Shown: positions 36,265 to 44,662 of the stretch, piece after piece
Layout: every line of letters begins with the position of its first letter
Numbering within the stretch: position 1 is the stretch's first letter
Assembly: GCA_016125555.1 (NCBI GenBank)
Contig: WGLN01000001.1
Span: 62,001-126,000 of the forward strand
Reading direction: 5' to 3'
From: Porphyrobacter sp.
GTDB lineage: Bacteria; Pseudomonadota; Alphaproteobacteria; Sphingomonadales; Sphingomonadaceae
Length of the DNA: 64,000 nucleotides
Notes under the pieces: model-generated
What the model was told of the DNA's origin: nothing
Seen by the model: the letters and a program-made list of their open reading frames with translations, nothing else
The model's database searches: none
Made by a program: the position numbers and the translations under genes

Positions 36265-37710
36265 TCAGAACTCGCCGGCAACCCCGGCGCGCACCGTGCT
36301 GTTCTTGCCCCCGCCGTATGCGAAGCCCAGGCCGAAGGCGATCGTGGTCGGCGTGTTGAAGCGGTACATCATCGATCCTCCCACGGCGCCCCTGCCGCGG
36401 TACATCGCGCCGTTCAGCACATAGCTGACCTTGCCCGGCGCCGAGGGGAACGCAGCATTGCCCATGGCGGTCGCCGCGGCGATGCCCTGTTCGAAATTCT
36501 TGCGGTCCTGGCTCCGCAGATCGAACAGCGCACCGATCGCGCTCTGGTTGCCGCTGGTCGTGGCCTGAAGATCGAGCAGCGTGCTGTAGAGCCCCGTATC
36601 CCGGCCCAGGACGCCATTGGCATCCACCGTCGCCAATCCGATCGGGCCGCTCTGCGCGGCGGTGCTGGCATCGATGTCGCCGATCCGTACCGCGCTGCCC
36701 GTGCCGCCGATCGTCACCTGATTGGCTGCCGTGGTCGTTGCACCGGCGCCGAGTGCGGTCGACCCGGCAAATGCCGCGTTCGCGCCCGCGCCGACGGCAG
36801 TGGCCTGATCGGCTCCGGCGACGCTCGCCCGGCCGACAGCCGCAGAGGCGAAGCCGCTTGCCGAGGCAAGCACCCCAACGGCGGCCGACCCCATCCCCGA
36901 TGCGTTGCTCCGATGTCCCACGGCGGTCGCGGCCGGGCCGCTTGCCTGTGCAAGATTTCCCAGAGCAGAGCTGCCGATCGCGCTCGCGCCGGCCTGCGCG
37001 CCGAGCGCGGTCGAGTTGATGCCCGAGGCAACGGAGTTTCCGCCGACTGCGGTCGCCCCGTCGGCGATCGCCTGGGACAGACCGCCGAGGGCGGTGGCAT
37101 TGGCACCGTTGGCGATCGAAACGCCCCCGAAGGCGCTGGAATAGTCCCCCAGCGCCGCCGTACCCTCGCCATAGGCGGCGGCATAATTTCCTGTCGCGGT
37201 GGTCGCCGTCGCCACGATGCTGCCGGTCAAGGCGCCCGAATAGGTGCCATTGCCGTTGGCGAACGCCAGTGCGCCGCTGCCGGTGATCGTTCCGGTCGCC
37301 CCGGCGAACCTTCCGGTGCCGCCGGTCACGACCAGATTTTCAACCGCGTCGAAGACCCCCGGTGTGCTGCCTGCCGTGACATTGCCGGTATAGGTGCCGG
37401 TGATCGTGTCGCCGGCAGCGAACGTGTAGGTGAACTCGCCGTCGCGGGTCGCCGTCGGGGGCGGGGAGTCGATGCAATGGCTCTGGTCCGACACGAAGGT
37501 TCCGACATTGGAGGTGCCGGTCGACGACACTGCGCCGGGATGAATCTCCACCGTGTTGAAATAGGGCGGCGAGCACCGTCCCGTGCCCGGCGGGGACAGG
37601 GGATTGACGTTTTCGCGGGTGCCTTCGAAGTCGATCGTCTGGCCCATCGCCGGAACAGCGGCGAGGCCCGTGCCGAGGACGAAAATCGAGGTTGCAAGCA
37701 AGCGGTTCAT
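36265..37710 (-). CDS. trimeric autotransporter (YadA-type) with AOC/dirigent-like passenger
   Basis: A 481-residue outer-membrane adhesin-like protein. A signal peptide (MNRLLATSIFVLGTGLAAVPA) is followed by a beta-rich passenger with VVTGGTGRFAGATG, resembling allene-oxide-cyclase/dirigent barrels. Then come about nine 14-residue YadA head repeats (TALG/TAVG spacing) at about residues 215-345. A short neck and a C-terminal YadA anchor with four beta strands end in Phe. Three chains would form the barrel. The ATG at 37710 follows GGGAGAA. Confidence 0.8.
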   Translation of the reverse strand: MNRLLATSIFVLGTGLAAVPAMGQTIDFEGTRENVNPLSPPGTGRCSPPYFNTVEIHPGAVSSTGTSNVGTFVSDQSHCIDSPPPTATRDGEFTYTFAAGDTITGTYTGNVTAGSTPGVFDAVENLVVTGGTGRFAGATGTITGSGALAFANGNGTYSGALTGSIVATATTATGNYAAAYGEGTAALGDYSSAFGGVSIANGANATALGGLSQAIADGATAVGGNSVASGINSTALGAQAGASAIGSSALGNLAQASGPAATAVGHRSNASGMGSAAVGVLASASGFASAAVGRASVAGADQATAVGAGANAAFAGSTALGAGATTTAANQVTIGGTGSAVRIGDIDASTAAQSGPIGLATVDANGVLGRDTGLYSTLLDLQATTSGNQSAIGALFDLRSQDRKNFEQGIAAATAMGNAAFPSAPGKVSYVLNGAMYRGRGAVGGSMMYRFNTPTTIAFGLGFAYGGGKNSTVRAGVAGEF

Positions 37711-37724
37711 GATGGTTCTCCCGA

Positions 37725-37734
37725 GGTTTAAACC
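37725..37734. promoter_or_regulatory. palindrome GGTTTAAACC between divergent adhesin and regulator genes
   Basis: A perfect ten-base AT-centred palindrome lies 15 bases upstream of the adhesin start codon, inside the 278-base divergent region. The position suits an operator for the adhesin. No clear promoter was recognised for either gene in 37711-37988. Confidence 0.25.
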
Positions 37735-37988
37735 GGGATTAACCTGCGCCTTCGGAGCAGAAAGGCGCGACCAGCAAAGACTTATGGTTCTGTGATTTTC
37801 TGCTTGTTTCTCGCTCTGCGATGTCGGCAGTGCAGATGCGCCGAGGGATGGCCTGCGATATTGTGTGGAATACCCCGGCCACATTGCAGCCTTAGCGGCC
37901 GGCATACTGGAATCGTCCGCCGCAGAGGCCTATCGGGAAAGCGAGCTTGCAACCCAATGCCGGGCCGGGCGCGAACAATCAGGCAAAG

Positions 37989-39665
37989 ATGAGTGCCACA
38001 AGCCTACCCTTGGCCGACCTGGCCATCGTCCGACGCGACGGCACGATCATCTCCGAGCACGCCGGATTCCTTGATGATGTCGGCTGTCTCGATCTTTCGG
38101 ATCTGGTGGCGGCGGCCCGCTCGAACCCGTCGCGCACCTTCTATGAGGCGATCGAACTGCGCGGTGAGGGTTTCGCGGTTCTGGCGATTGCCGGCACCAC
38201 CGGCGCGCGGGACTGGAAGATCGATCTGCCTGCCGACTCCCGCGCCTCGGGGGAAGGCGCGGTGGTCGTGTGCCGCATATCCCGGACATCGACCCATGCG
38301 CGGATCCGTGATTTCTGCGCGGCCTTCGGTCTGGGTGATGCGATCACGCGGCTCGTGGTCGCGCTTTACGATACTGGTGACGTGAAGCTCGCTGCGGATC
38401 GTGCCGGGATCACGTTCCACACCGCGCGGGAATATCTGAAGAAGGCCCGGTCGGCGATCTGGGCGCCGAACCTGCAGCAGCTGGTGACCTGGGCGGCGAT
38501 CGGCGCTTTGCCGGTCGACCCGGAACGCGAGACCGACGACATCTTCGCGTTTCTCTTCTCGCTCACCCAGCGTCAGCGCCGGATCGCGGCGATGATCGCC
38601 GACGGGGCGAGCCGCAGCGAGGCGGCGCGCCATCTCGCCATCTCCGAAGCGAGCGTGAAAAAGGAACTGAGCGCGATCTATGCCGCGACCGGGGTGCGCA
38701 GCGCCACCGGCCTCGCCCGCCTCAGCGCCGAACTGCGCTGTCTCGCCATCGCAACGGGCGAGGCGCCCAAGGCGGAACCGTTTCCGCCGCCCTTCAGCCG
38801 CGAGATCATGATTGCGGCGGCGGGCGGGCGGAGGATCGCCATGGATGACTATGGCCCGATCCAGGCCGAGCCGGTGCTGGTGTTCCACAACACGCTCAAC
38901 TGCCGTGGCTGCGATCGCGCGCTGGTCGATGCCCTTCAGAACGCCGGGTACCGCCCGATCTCGCCCGACCGCCCGGGCTATGGCGACACCTCGCCGGCGC
39001 CGCGGGATTGCAGTGGAGCAGCCTTTCTCGATCTGTGCGCCGATGATGTGAAGGCCATTTGCGATCACCTCGGGCGCGAGCGCATCAAGGTGATCGCGCA
39101 TGGTCCGGTTCACGTGGTTTTGGCGGTGATGCGGCGCTATCCGGCCTTGCTGGAGCGAGCGGTGATCGATGCGCCCGAGCCGGACTCCGCATCGGAGACC
39201 CGGGCCCAGGGCATGATGGCGGGCCTGAAGCGCCAGTTCGCCCGCCGTCCCAAGGCGGTCGAGGCGATGGCGCGAATCCTGTTCACGCTCGCCAGCCTCG
39301 ACCGGGTCGCGGCTTTCATGGATACGTGGACCGCATCAAGCCCCGCCGATCGCCGGGTGATGCGCGATCCGGCGCTGCTGATGGACTTCTACCGCAAGCT
39401 GCTGCCGTTCCGGCGCGGGCAGCTCGACGGGCTGGTGCGCGAACAGGTGCTGCAGGCGACGATGGGCCGGCCCGCCCGTGTGACGGGGGCAAGCCATCTC
39501 GCCCTGATGATCGGCGCGACCGACTTCATGCACGATGCCGCCGCCAATGCCGCCTACTGGCGCGGCGTCCTGCCCGACGCGCAGCTGACCGTCATCGCCG
39601 ATGCGGGGCGATTTGTATCCTACAGTCATCCTGAGCGGGTCGTTGCGGCGCTCGGTGGGCGCTGA
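37989..39665 (+). CDS. LuxR-type regulator fused to a degenerate alpha/beta hydrolase
   Basis: A 558-residue protein: an N-terminal region of unknown fold (1-105), a first LuxR-like helix-turn-helix (about 107-155), a second (about 188-248, SLTQRQRRIAAMIADGASRSEAARHLAISEASVK) and an alpha/beta-hydrolase domain (about 270-558, SPDRPGYGDTSP). The nucleophile elbow, normally G-x-S-x-G, reads AHGPVH (370-375) without Ser. The late His (about 547) is kept. It is probably a transcription factor using a dead hydrolase as ligand sensor. Start ATG 37989 preferred over TTG 37947. Confidence 0.75.
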   Translation: MSATSLPLADLAIVRRDGTIISEHAGFLDDVGCLDLSDLVAAARSNPSRTFYEAIELRGEGFAVLAIAGTTGARDWKIDLPADSRASGEGAVVVCRISRTSTHARIRDFCAAFGLGDAITRLVVALYDTGDVKLAADRAGITFHTAREYLKKARSAIWAPNLQQLVTWAAIGALPVDPERETDDIFAFLFSLTQRQRRIAAMIADGASRSEAARHLAISEASVKKELSAIYAATGVRSATGLARLSAELRCLAIATGEAPKAEPFPPPFSREIMIAAAGGRRIAMDDYGPIQAEPVLVFHNTLNCRGCDRALVDALQNAGYRPISPDRPGYGDTSPAPRDCSGAAFLDLCADDVKAICDHLGRERIKVIAHGPVHVVLAVMRRYPALLERAVIDAPEPDSASETRAQGMMAGLKRQFARRPKAVEAMARILFTLASLDRVAAFMDTWTASSPADRRVMRDPALLMDFYRKLLPFRRGQLDGLVREQVLQATMGRPARVTGASHLALMIGATDFMHDAAANAAYWRGVLPDAQLTVIADAGRFVSYSHPERVVAALGGR

Positions 39666-39739
39666 CCACCCCCCAATCGGGGATCGCCCAAAGGCCGCAC
39701 CCGGGTAGCAGTCATCTCGAGCGATCGGGTGATTCGCAC

Positions 39740-40600
39740 ATGACACACGAAATACCGAGGCGACCCGAAGGGCAGCTTGCTGCCATCGACCTTGCCCCGC
39801 GCGGACTTCGTATCCGCGCGGGGACTTTTCCGGGTCTCGTCCGATACTGGTTGGCGGCAGGCTGTGCGGCACTTTGCATCCTGGCGCCCACGCCGGCAGA
39901 GGCCGGAGACCTCTCATCCGCCGCGAGCACCCCGACCGGCGCCCCGCCGGGCTATGAAATGCGCGACAATCGCGACTGCGAGATCGTCTCCTCCGGCGGC
40001 GCGCCGGATGCCATGTTGCGATGTTCCCCGATGATGGGCTGGAAACTCTACGCGCCTGACGGATCGCTGGTCTATCCGCGGGACGGATATATCGCGCCGG
40101 AGGCAGACTGGGTGTTCTCGGCGCGGGGAGCAATCTTCTTCGGGGCGGGCGCTCCGGTCTTCGTGGCCCTGCCGGCTGGGGAGGCGCGTGTGCTGCCTTT
40201 TCGCGAGGTGGTGCCGCTGCGCGGGATCACCGGCATCGACGCGCTCGCCGCCGCGTGGTCGGACAGCGACGCGGTGCTGCTCGACGGCGGCGGAGCGGTG
40301 CTGGCGCACGCGAACCCTGTCGAGGTCACGCAAGCCGCGGCGGAGCCGGATGCGACGTGCCGCGCGGCGCTGCTGCTCGCGATCTTCCACGCCGAGGCGC
40401 TTGCCAACACCCGCTGGATGCGGCTCAAGCGGATCGGGACGGTGCCCGATTGCGCCGCCATCGCGCGCGGAGTTCTGGCAGGGCAGGAGAGCGCAGGCTG
40501 GCGCCGCCTCGACCCGGCCAGCCTCGCCCCCCTCGACGCGCGCGTCTACGCGACTCCCAAGGCGCTCCTCGCCGCAGTGCTCGAAACTTCGGGGCCCTGA
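39740..40600 (+). CDS. exported protein of unknown function
   Basis: A 286-residue protein not recognised. Residues 34-55 (LVRYWLAAGCAALCILAPTPAEA) form a signal peptide or anchor after a long n-region, so the true start may be later, although no better codon is evident. The rest has several cysteines (RDCEIV, LRCSPM, ATCRAA, PDCAAI), suiting a disulfide-bonded periplasmic protein. It lies 74 bases after the LuxR-hydrolase gene and converges with the TPR gene at 40618. Confidence 0.6.
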   Translation: MTHEIPRRPEGQLAAIDLAPRGLRIRAGTFPGLVRYWLAAGCAALCILAPTPAEAGDLSSAASTPTGAPPGYEMRDNRDCEIVSSGGAPDAMLRCSPMMGWKLYAPDGSLVYPRDGYIAPEADWVFSARGAIFFGAGAPVFVALPAGEARVLPFREVVPLRGITGIDALAAAWSDSDAVLLDGGGAVLAHANPVEVTQAAAEPDATCRAALLLAIFHAEALANTRWMRLKRIGTVPDCAAIARGVLAGQESAGWRRLDPASLAPLDARVYATPKALLAAVLETSGP

Positions 40601-40617
40601 AGCGCCGGCGCCGCCCC

Positions 40618-41622
40618 TCAGGGTGAAACGCCGAAGTTCTTGAAATAGGTGACGACCTGGTCGTCGATGGAGGCGGCGCGGGCGATGTCGGCCTGCCCGT
40701 CGCTGCTGCGGCCCAGTCGCAGCGCAGCGATCCCGCGTCCGAATAGTGCCTTCGCAGACTGCGGGTCGGCGCGAAGGACGGCATCGTAATCGTTCCACGC
40801 CTCCTGCCAGCGGCCTTGCCTCAGACTGATGAACCCGTGGGAATCGACGACGAACAGGTCGTCGGGTGCCAGTTGCAAAGCACGGTCGCAATCGGTCCGC
40901 GCCGTCGCCAGATCCTTCCCGAGAAGCGCGCGCTCCAGGCAGCGCCCGCCATAGGCCAAAGCGAGGTTGGGATCGAGGCGAATCGCCGCGTCATAATCGG
41001 CAATCGCCTGTTCGGAATGTCCCAGACCCGTATGGGCGAGGGCACGCAGCAGCCGGGTCACGGCATCCTCGGGATTGATCGCGATCGCGGCGTCGTAATC
41101 GGCGATTGCTGCCTCGGTGTCGGCTGGGTTCCTCGCCTGGTCGGCGAGGAAACTTCCGCGCAACTTCAGGATCACGGCGTTGCGTGGTGCAATCGCCACC
41201 GCCTCGTCCAAATCGGCGCGGGCTTGCGCGAATGCGCCGCGCTCCTGGCGGACCAGACCGCGGAACCCGTAGGCCGAGGCGAGCAGCGGATCGCGCGGGT
41301 CATCCAGATGCGCCGCCAAGGATATCGCCGCGTCGAAATCGGCTTCGGCCTCGGCGCCTTCCTGCTGAAAGTAGTGAAGCTCGCCGCGTTTCTTGTAGAG
41401 CACGATGAGATCGCGCGGCCAGATTGCGGGGTCCTGCACGACCACGCGCGAATCCTCGATGGCGAGGCTGCACGAGTGGATTTGATCCGCTCCTGTGACA
41501 GGTGTCCCGTCGGGCGCCACCCCGGTAAGACATGGTTTGGTGAAGAAGGACTCGGCCCGTGCGGGAAAGGCCGCCGTGGCCAGCATCGCGATGGCCCAGC
41601 TTGTGATGATGATCCGCAGCAT
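40618..41622 (-). CDS. exported TPR-repeat protein
   Basis: A 334-residue protein with signal peptide MLRIIITSWAIAMLATAAFPARA and at least six TPR units (for example DDPRDPLLASAYGFRGLVRQ, AIADYDAAIRLDPNLALAY, AWNDYDAVLRADPQSAKALFGRG). A short N-terminal cap has one Cys (TKPCLTG). TPR proteins generally scaffold protein complexes. It is the last gene of a four-gene minus-strand run (44229 to 40618), starting 24 bases after the previous stop. Confidence 0.75.
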   Translation of the reverse strand: MLRIIITSWAIAMLATAAFPARAESFFTKPCLTGVAPDGTPVTGADQIHSCSLAIEDSRVVVQDPAIWPRDLIVLYKKRGELHYFQQEGAEAEADFDAAISLAAHLDDPRDPLLASAYGFRGLVRQERGAFAQARADLDEAVAIAPRNAVILKLRGSFLADQARNPADTEAAIADYDAAIAINPEDAVTRLLRALAHTGLGHSEQAIADYDAAIRLDPNLALAYGGRCLERALLGKDLATARTDCDRALQLAPDDLFVVDSHGFISLRQGRWQEAWNDYDAVLRADPQSAKALFGRGIAALRLGRSSDGQADIARAASIDDQVVTYFKNFGVSP

Positions 41623-41646
41623 GTCTTGCTCCCTCGTTGATCCGCC

Positions 41647-42888
41647 TCAGGGCCGCCGGAAATCTACCCATGCCGGCGTAATGCCCTTGCAGGGAGCGTA
41701 GTGACGGCGTTGCACCTGCCATTCGCGCGCGCCGAAATCGCGGAGGCGCAGGACGATGTCGATCGCCTGCGGCGACTGGATTTCGACGGCAGGGCGTAGC
41801 GTATCGCCCCCCGCCGGGCCGACCGCGACCGCCCGGCTGCTGACGAGCCTGCCATCCTCGACGACAGCGAGGTCGCTCCAGATGATCTGCGCCTCGGCAT
41901 TGTCGCCGACGCCGAGCTTGAGGCTGATCCGGCGCACCATGTCCGAAACGACCATCATCGATGGAGGCGCCTCGGAACGGTCGTTGGCGGTGCGCCAGAA
42001 CCGCTCCGGCTCGCCGGGGCGCCGGTCCTTCCAGTCGAGATAGGTCAGGAGCTGCGCGAAATCGCCGGGATTGCCGCTCTCGCAGCGCCCGTCGACCGCC
42101 CATGTCCGCTCCAGCCCGCCGAGCAGCCGCATCAGCGCCAGCCCTTCGCTGCGCCGGGCGACCCCGGGTTTCTCCGGGAAACGCTCGCGCAATTCGTCGA
42201 GCGCGATGCGGGCATCGTCTTCGCGGCCTTCGTCGATCATGATGTCGATCGCCGCCAGTTTGAAACGCGGCTTTCCGGACAGTGCCGCAAGCTCGAGATA
42301 GAGCGGCAGCGCCTCCGCCTGCCGGTCCGTATCGACGAGCAGCGCCGCCATGCGCGCGGTCGCGGCGGCGAAGCGGGGGCGCACCGCCAGCGCCTTTTCG
42401 TAGGCGGCGAGGGCGCCCGGCTCGTCCCCCCCGAACCGGGCAAAATCCCCCGCCGCCAGCGCCGCCAATGGGCTGCGGGGGCGCAACCGGGCGGCGTCCT
42501 GACAGAAACCGGCCGCGTCCTCCTGTGCATAGTTCAGGATCGCGGCGAGACAGGCGACGATCGCGGCTTCGCCGTCCTTCTGCGCGCTCAGCGGTGCCAG
42601 TTCCTCCAGCGCGAGCTCCGCCTCGGAGCGGCGCAGGGAACCGCCGTCGTCGGTTCGTCGGCTCGCGTCGTCGCTGCGGCGCAGGTGTGCCAGCGCCCTG
42701 CCGATGCGCGCGGCCCGCGCATCGGGGCAGCTGGCTGAGGCTTCAAGGATTTCCTCGCTGTCGCCGTCGAGCAGGCCCTCGCCCGCCGGATCGAAGGCGG
42801 CCCAGATCGCGGGGCAGGCGCGGGCCAATTCGATGGCGGCAGGATCGGCGGGTGCCGCGGCCAGCAACGCAAGGGCGATCAGGCTCAT
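41647..42888 (-). CDS. exported TPR-like protein of unknown function
   Basis: A 413-residue protein with a short signal peptide (MSLIALALLAAAPADPA). Alpha-helical repeats of TPR character occupy about residues 95-260 (AALAAYEKALAVRPRFAAATARMA, AIDIMIDEGREDDARIALDEL). The C-terminal part (about 300-413) is beta-rich and unrecognised. It overlaps the next gene upstream by four bases (ATGA at 42885-42888). Function unknown. Confidence 0.65.
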   Translation of the reverse strand: MSLIALALLAAAPADPAAIELARACPAIWAAFDPAGEGLLDGDSEEILEASASCPDARAARIGRALAHLRRSDDASRRTDDGGSLRRSEAELALEELAPLSAQKDGEAAIVACLAAILNYAQEDAAGFCQDAARLRPRSPLAALAAGDFARFGGDEPGALAAYEKALAVRPRFAAATARMAALLVDTDRQAEALPLYLELAALSGKPRFKLAAIDIMIDEGREDDARIALDELRERFPEKPGVARRSEGLALMRLLGGLERTWAVDGRCESGNPGDFAQLLTYLDWKDRRPGEPERFWRTANDRSEAPPSMMVVSDMVRRISLKLGVGDNAEAQIIWSDLAVVEDGRLVSSRAVAVGPAGGDTLRPAVEIQSPQAIDIVLRLRDFGAREWQVQRRHYAPCKGITPAWVDFRRP

Positions 42889-43613
42889 TGTCCGGCGGCC
42901 TCCGGCCCGGTCTGCATCAGGGCCGTGATGAGGTCCCCTGCACGCCAGCGCCGCTGGCAGACCTGCGCGTAGGCGCGCTGGAGCGTGTCGGTGCGGATTT
43001 CCAGCACGTCGACCCCGCCGTCGAAGCAGGGGCGTTCCTCCTTGCGGCGTTTCATCGGCACCAGCGCCGGCGCCCGCGGCGGTTCGGCCAGCAGACACTG
43101 ATCGATCAGCGCGGCTTCGAGCCTGGCGGCGAGGGCGGCGGGTGCGCGCCCCTGAGAGAGCTCGGTCGGCGTGGGCGGCGGATAGGGCGGCGTGCGCGCA
43201 AAGCAGGTGCGGCGGCTCTCGTCGAGCGCGCAGGTGATGAAGGGCGGGGACGGCAGCGGCGCGGCGGTTTCCCGGTAGGCGCGGGCGAGATACCACTGGC
43301 CGTCGCGGCGTACCGCGGCAACGCTGACCAGCGAACCCGGCCCCGGCCCGCTCGGCCAGCCGGCGACCCGGATCACGGCGGAAGCCCCGGCGAGAAACGC
43401 ATCGAAATCGAGATCCTCCATCAGCGAGGCATGGATCCCGGCGGCGAAGGCCACGCTTTCAACCGGCGCCGCGGTGCCGATCCGCTTGAGATCGACCCCC
43501 TCGAGCTCGGCGCAAGGCCGCTTGCCCGCCAATGCCGGGCTCGTCGCGAGGAGCGCCACGCCCACCGCTGCCGCGCGGATCAGGCGCGATGCCGCGGGCC
43601 TACTCGCGGACAT
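42885..43613 (-). CDS. exported cysteine-rich protein of unknown function
   Basis: A 242-residue protein with signal peptide (RLIRAAAVGVALLATSPALA). Six to seven cysteines in the mature part (KRPCAEL, ITCALDESRRTCFA, DQCLLA, RPCFDG, AQVCQRR) suggest disulfides. No domain recognised. The ATG at 43613 lies within the 3' end of the upstream lipoprotein gene (14-base overlap), and its stop overlaps the next ATG, so translation is probably coupled. Confidence 0.6.
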   Translation of the reverse strand: MSASRPAASRLIRAAAVGVALLATSPALAGKRPCAELEGVDLKRIGTAAPVESVAFAAGIHASLMEDLDFDAFLAGASAVIRVAGWPSGPGPGSLVSVAAVRRDGQWYLARAYRETAAPLPSPPFITCALDESRRTCFARTPPYPPPTPTELSQGRAPAALAARLEAALIDQCLLAEPPRAPALVPMKRRKEERPCFDGGVDVLEIRTDTLQRAYAQVCQRRWRAGDLITALMQTGPEAAGQ

Positions 43614-44229
43614 AGCCCGAGACGCCGTAGAAGGCCTGCTGAGGATCGAACATCTCGTCGAGCGACTTGTAAGTGTCATTCATGACCGAAGGGAGCAGTC
43701 CGGTCGCAAGCCGCCGCACGGTGTCATAGTCCCTGAAAACGCAGAGGTTGCCGTCCCTGGTGACTCCGTTTGCACCGGCGGCCGCGTCGTTGCAGGAGAG
43801 CGTGTAGATCTTGATCTGCGTCTTGTTCACGATGCGCAGCAAACCATAGAACGTCGCGCCGTCGGCATCGGTCGACTGCACGAGGTAGACATCGCCGTTC
43901 AGCTTGTCGAACAGCAGCGCGCCGTCCGGCTTGGGATCGGGCGCATCGTCCCGGTAGGTCTGTACAGCAAGGCCGCGTCCCGACGCGGTCAGGATCTTGT
44001 GTTCGAAGATCCTGCCGCCGGAGCCGCGCCCGCCATTGCCGATGTCGACGAACTGACTGCTGCGATATTTCCCGGAGATCGGGGGCGGATCGATCTGCGC
44101 GGCAGGGATCAGCGGACCTTGCGAGGTCCAGCAGGCGCCAAGAGCGAATAGCGGCAAGAGCGCCAGGGCTTTGCCTGCCTTCGCTCGAAGCTGGGGTAAG
44201 GATTGAGTCATCGAGGCCTGCGCGCGCAT
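43600..44229 (-). CDS. lipoprotein of unknown function
   Basis: A 209-residue lipoprotein with lipobox FALGAC (Cys33) and a beta-rich mature part (ALLFDKLNGDVYLVQS, FYGLLRIVNKTQIKIYTL) holding two further cysteines (LSCNDA, NLCVFRDY). The ATG at 44229 has an AAGGAA ribosome site; an ATG at 44211 is an alternative. It is the first gene of the four-gene minus-strand run. The preceding 253 bases up to the tRNA hold no recognised gene; its promoter should be there. Confidence 0.65.
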   Translation of the reverse strand: MRAQASMTQSLPQLRAKAGKALALLPLFALGACWTSQGPLIPAAQIDPPPISGKYRSSQFVDIGNGGRGSGGRIFEHKILTASGRGLAVQTYRDDAPDPKPDGALLFDKLNGDVYLVQSTDADGATFYGLLRIVNKTQIKIYTLSCNDAAAGANGVTRDGNLCVFRDYDTVRRLATGLLPSVMNDTYKSLDEMFDPQQAFYGVSGYVRE

Positions 44230-44482
44230 GGGTTTCCTTCGATCGTCGAAGCCTGGTCGGGACCATTCTCTAGCGTCGCGAGCGGCCAGCGGCCGTAGCC
44301 GATTGGGGGGTAGGGGCGCATTTCTTGGCCCCTGCGCACGGCCGCCGGGTTCGCTTTCACTCCGGGCCTCGCGGCACGACAGACGCCCCGCGGCGCGCTT
44401 ATCTCCCGGTCGGAGACGGAAAGCGGATGGAAGGCAATGCCGGGCTTCAACTGCGTCAGGGCAAATCGCGCGAGGAAGTTGC

Positions 44483-44572
44483 TGGCGGACAGGGTGGGAT
44501 TCGAACCCACGGTAGGCTTGCACCTACGGCGGTTTTCAAGACCGCTGCCTTAAACCACTCGGCCACCTGTCC
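44483..44572 (-). tRNA. tRNA-Ser (anticodon UGA), CCA encoded
   Basis: A 90-base class II tRNA. Acceptor GGACAGG pairs with CCTGTCC, followed by discriminator G and encoded CCA. The D arm holds GCCGAGTGG, the anticodon loop is CTTGAAA on a GCGGT/ACCGC stem, a long variable arm (GTAGGTGCAAGCCTAC) is typical of tRNA-Ser, and the T arm is GTGGG-TTCGAAT-CCCAC. Confidence 0.96.
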
Positions 44573-44584
44573 GCTGCCCCAACG

Positions 44585-44613
44585 CCTCTAGCCAAGCCGC
44601 TTTGTGCTGTCAC
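44585..44613 (-). promoter_or_regulatory. candidate promoter of tRNA-Ser
   Basis: On the minus strand GTGACA (44613-44608) and TAGAGG (44590-44585) are 17 bases apart and end 12 bases before the tRNA 5' end. The -35 is close to the alphaproteobacterial TTGACa; the -10 is weak. Confidence 0.4.
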
Positions 44614-44662
44614 CAGACTTCGGTTGTTGGGGATTCAGCCAAGGTGTGACATCCCTCACCAG

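Noticed and set aside
36700..37575. Repeats in the adhesin gene as a CRISPR-like array
   Set aside because: They are coding repeats with 14-residue period and varied sequence, not identical direct repeats with spacers.
39666..39739. Short inverted repeats after the LuxR-hydrolase gene as a terminator
   Set aside because: Stems of only four to five pairs and no T-run.
44483..44572. tRNA-Ser as an integration site for a genomic island
   Set aside because: No integrase, no repeated tRNA 3' end and no phage genes were seen on either side. Kept only as a check within the accessory-block finding.
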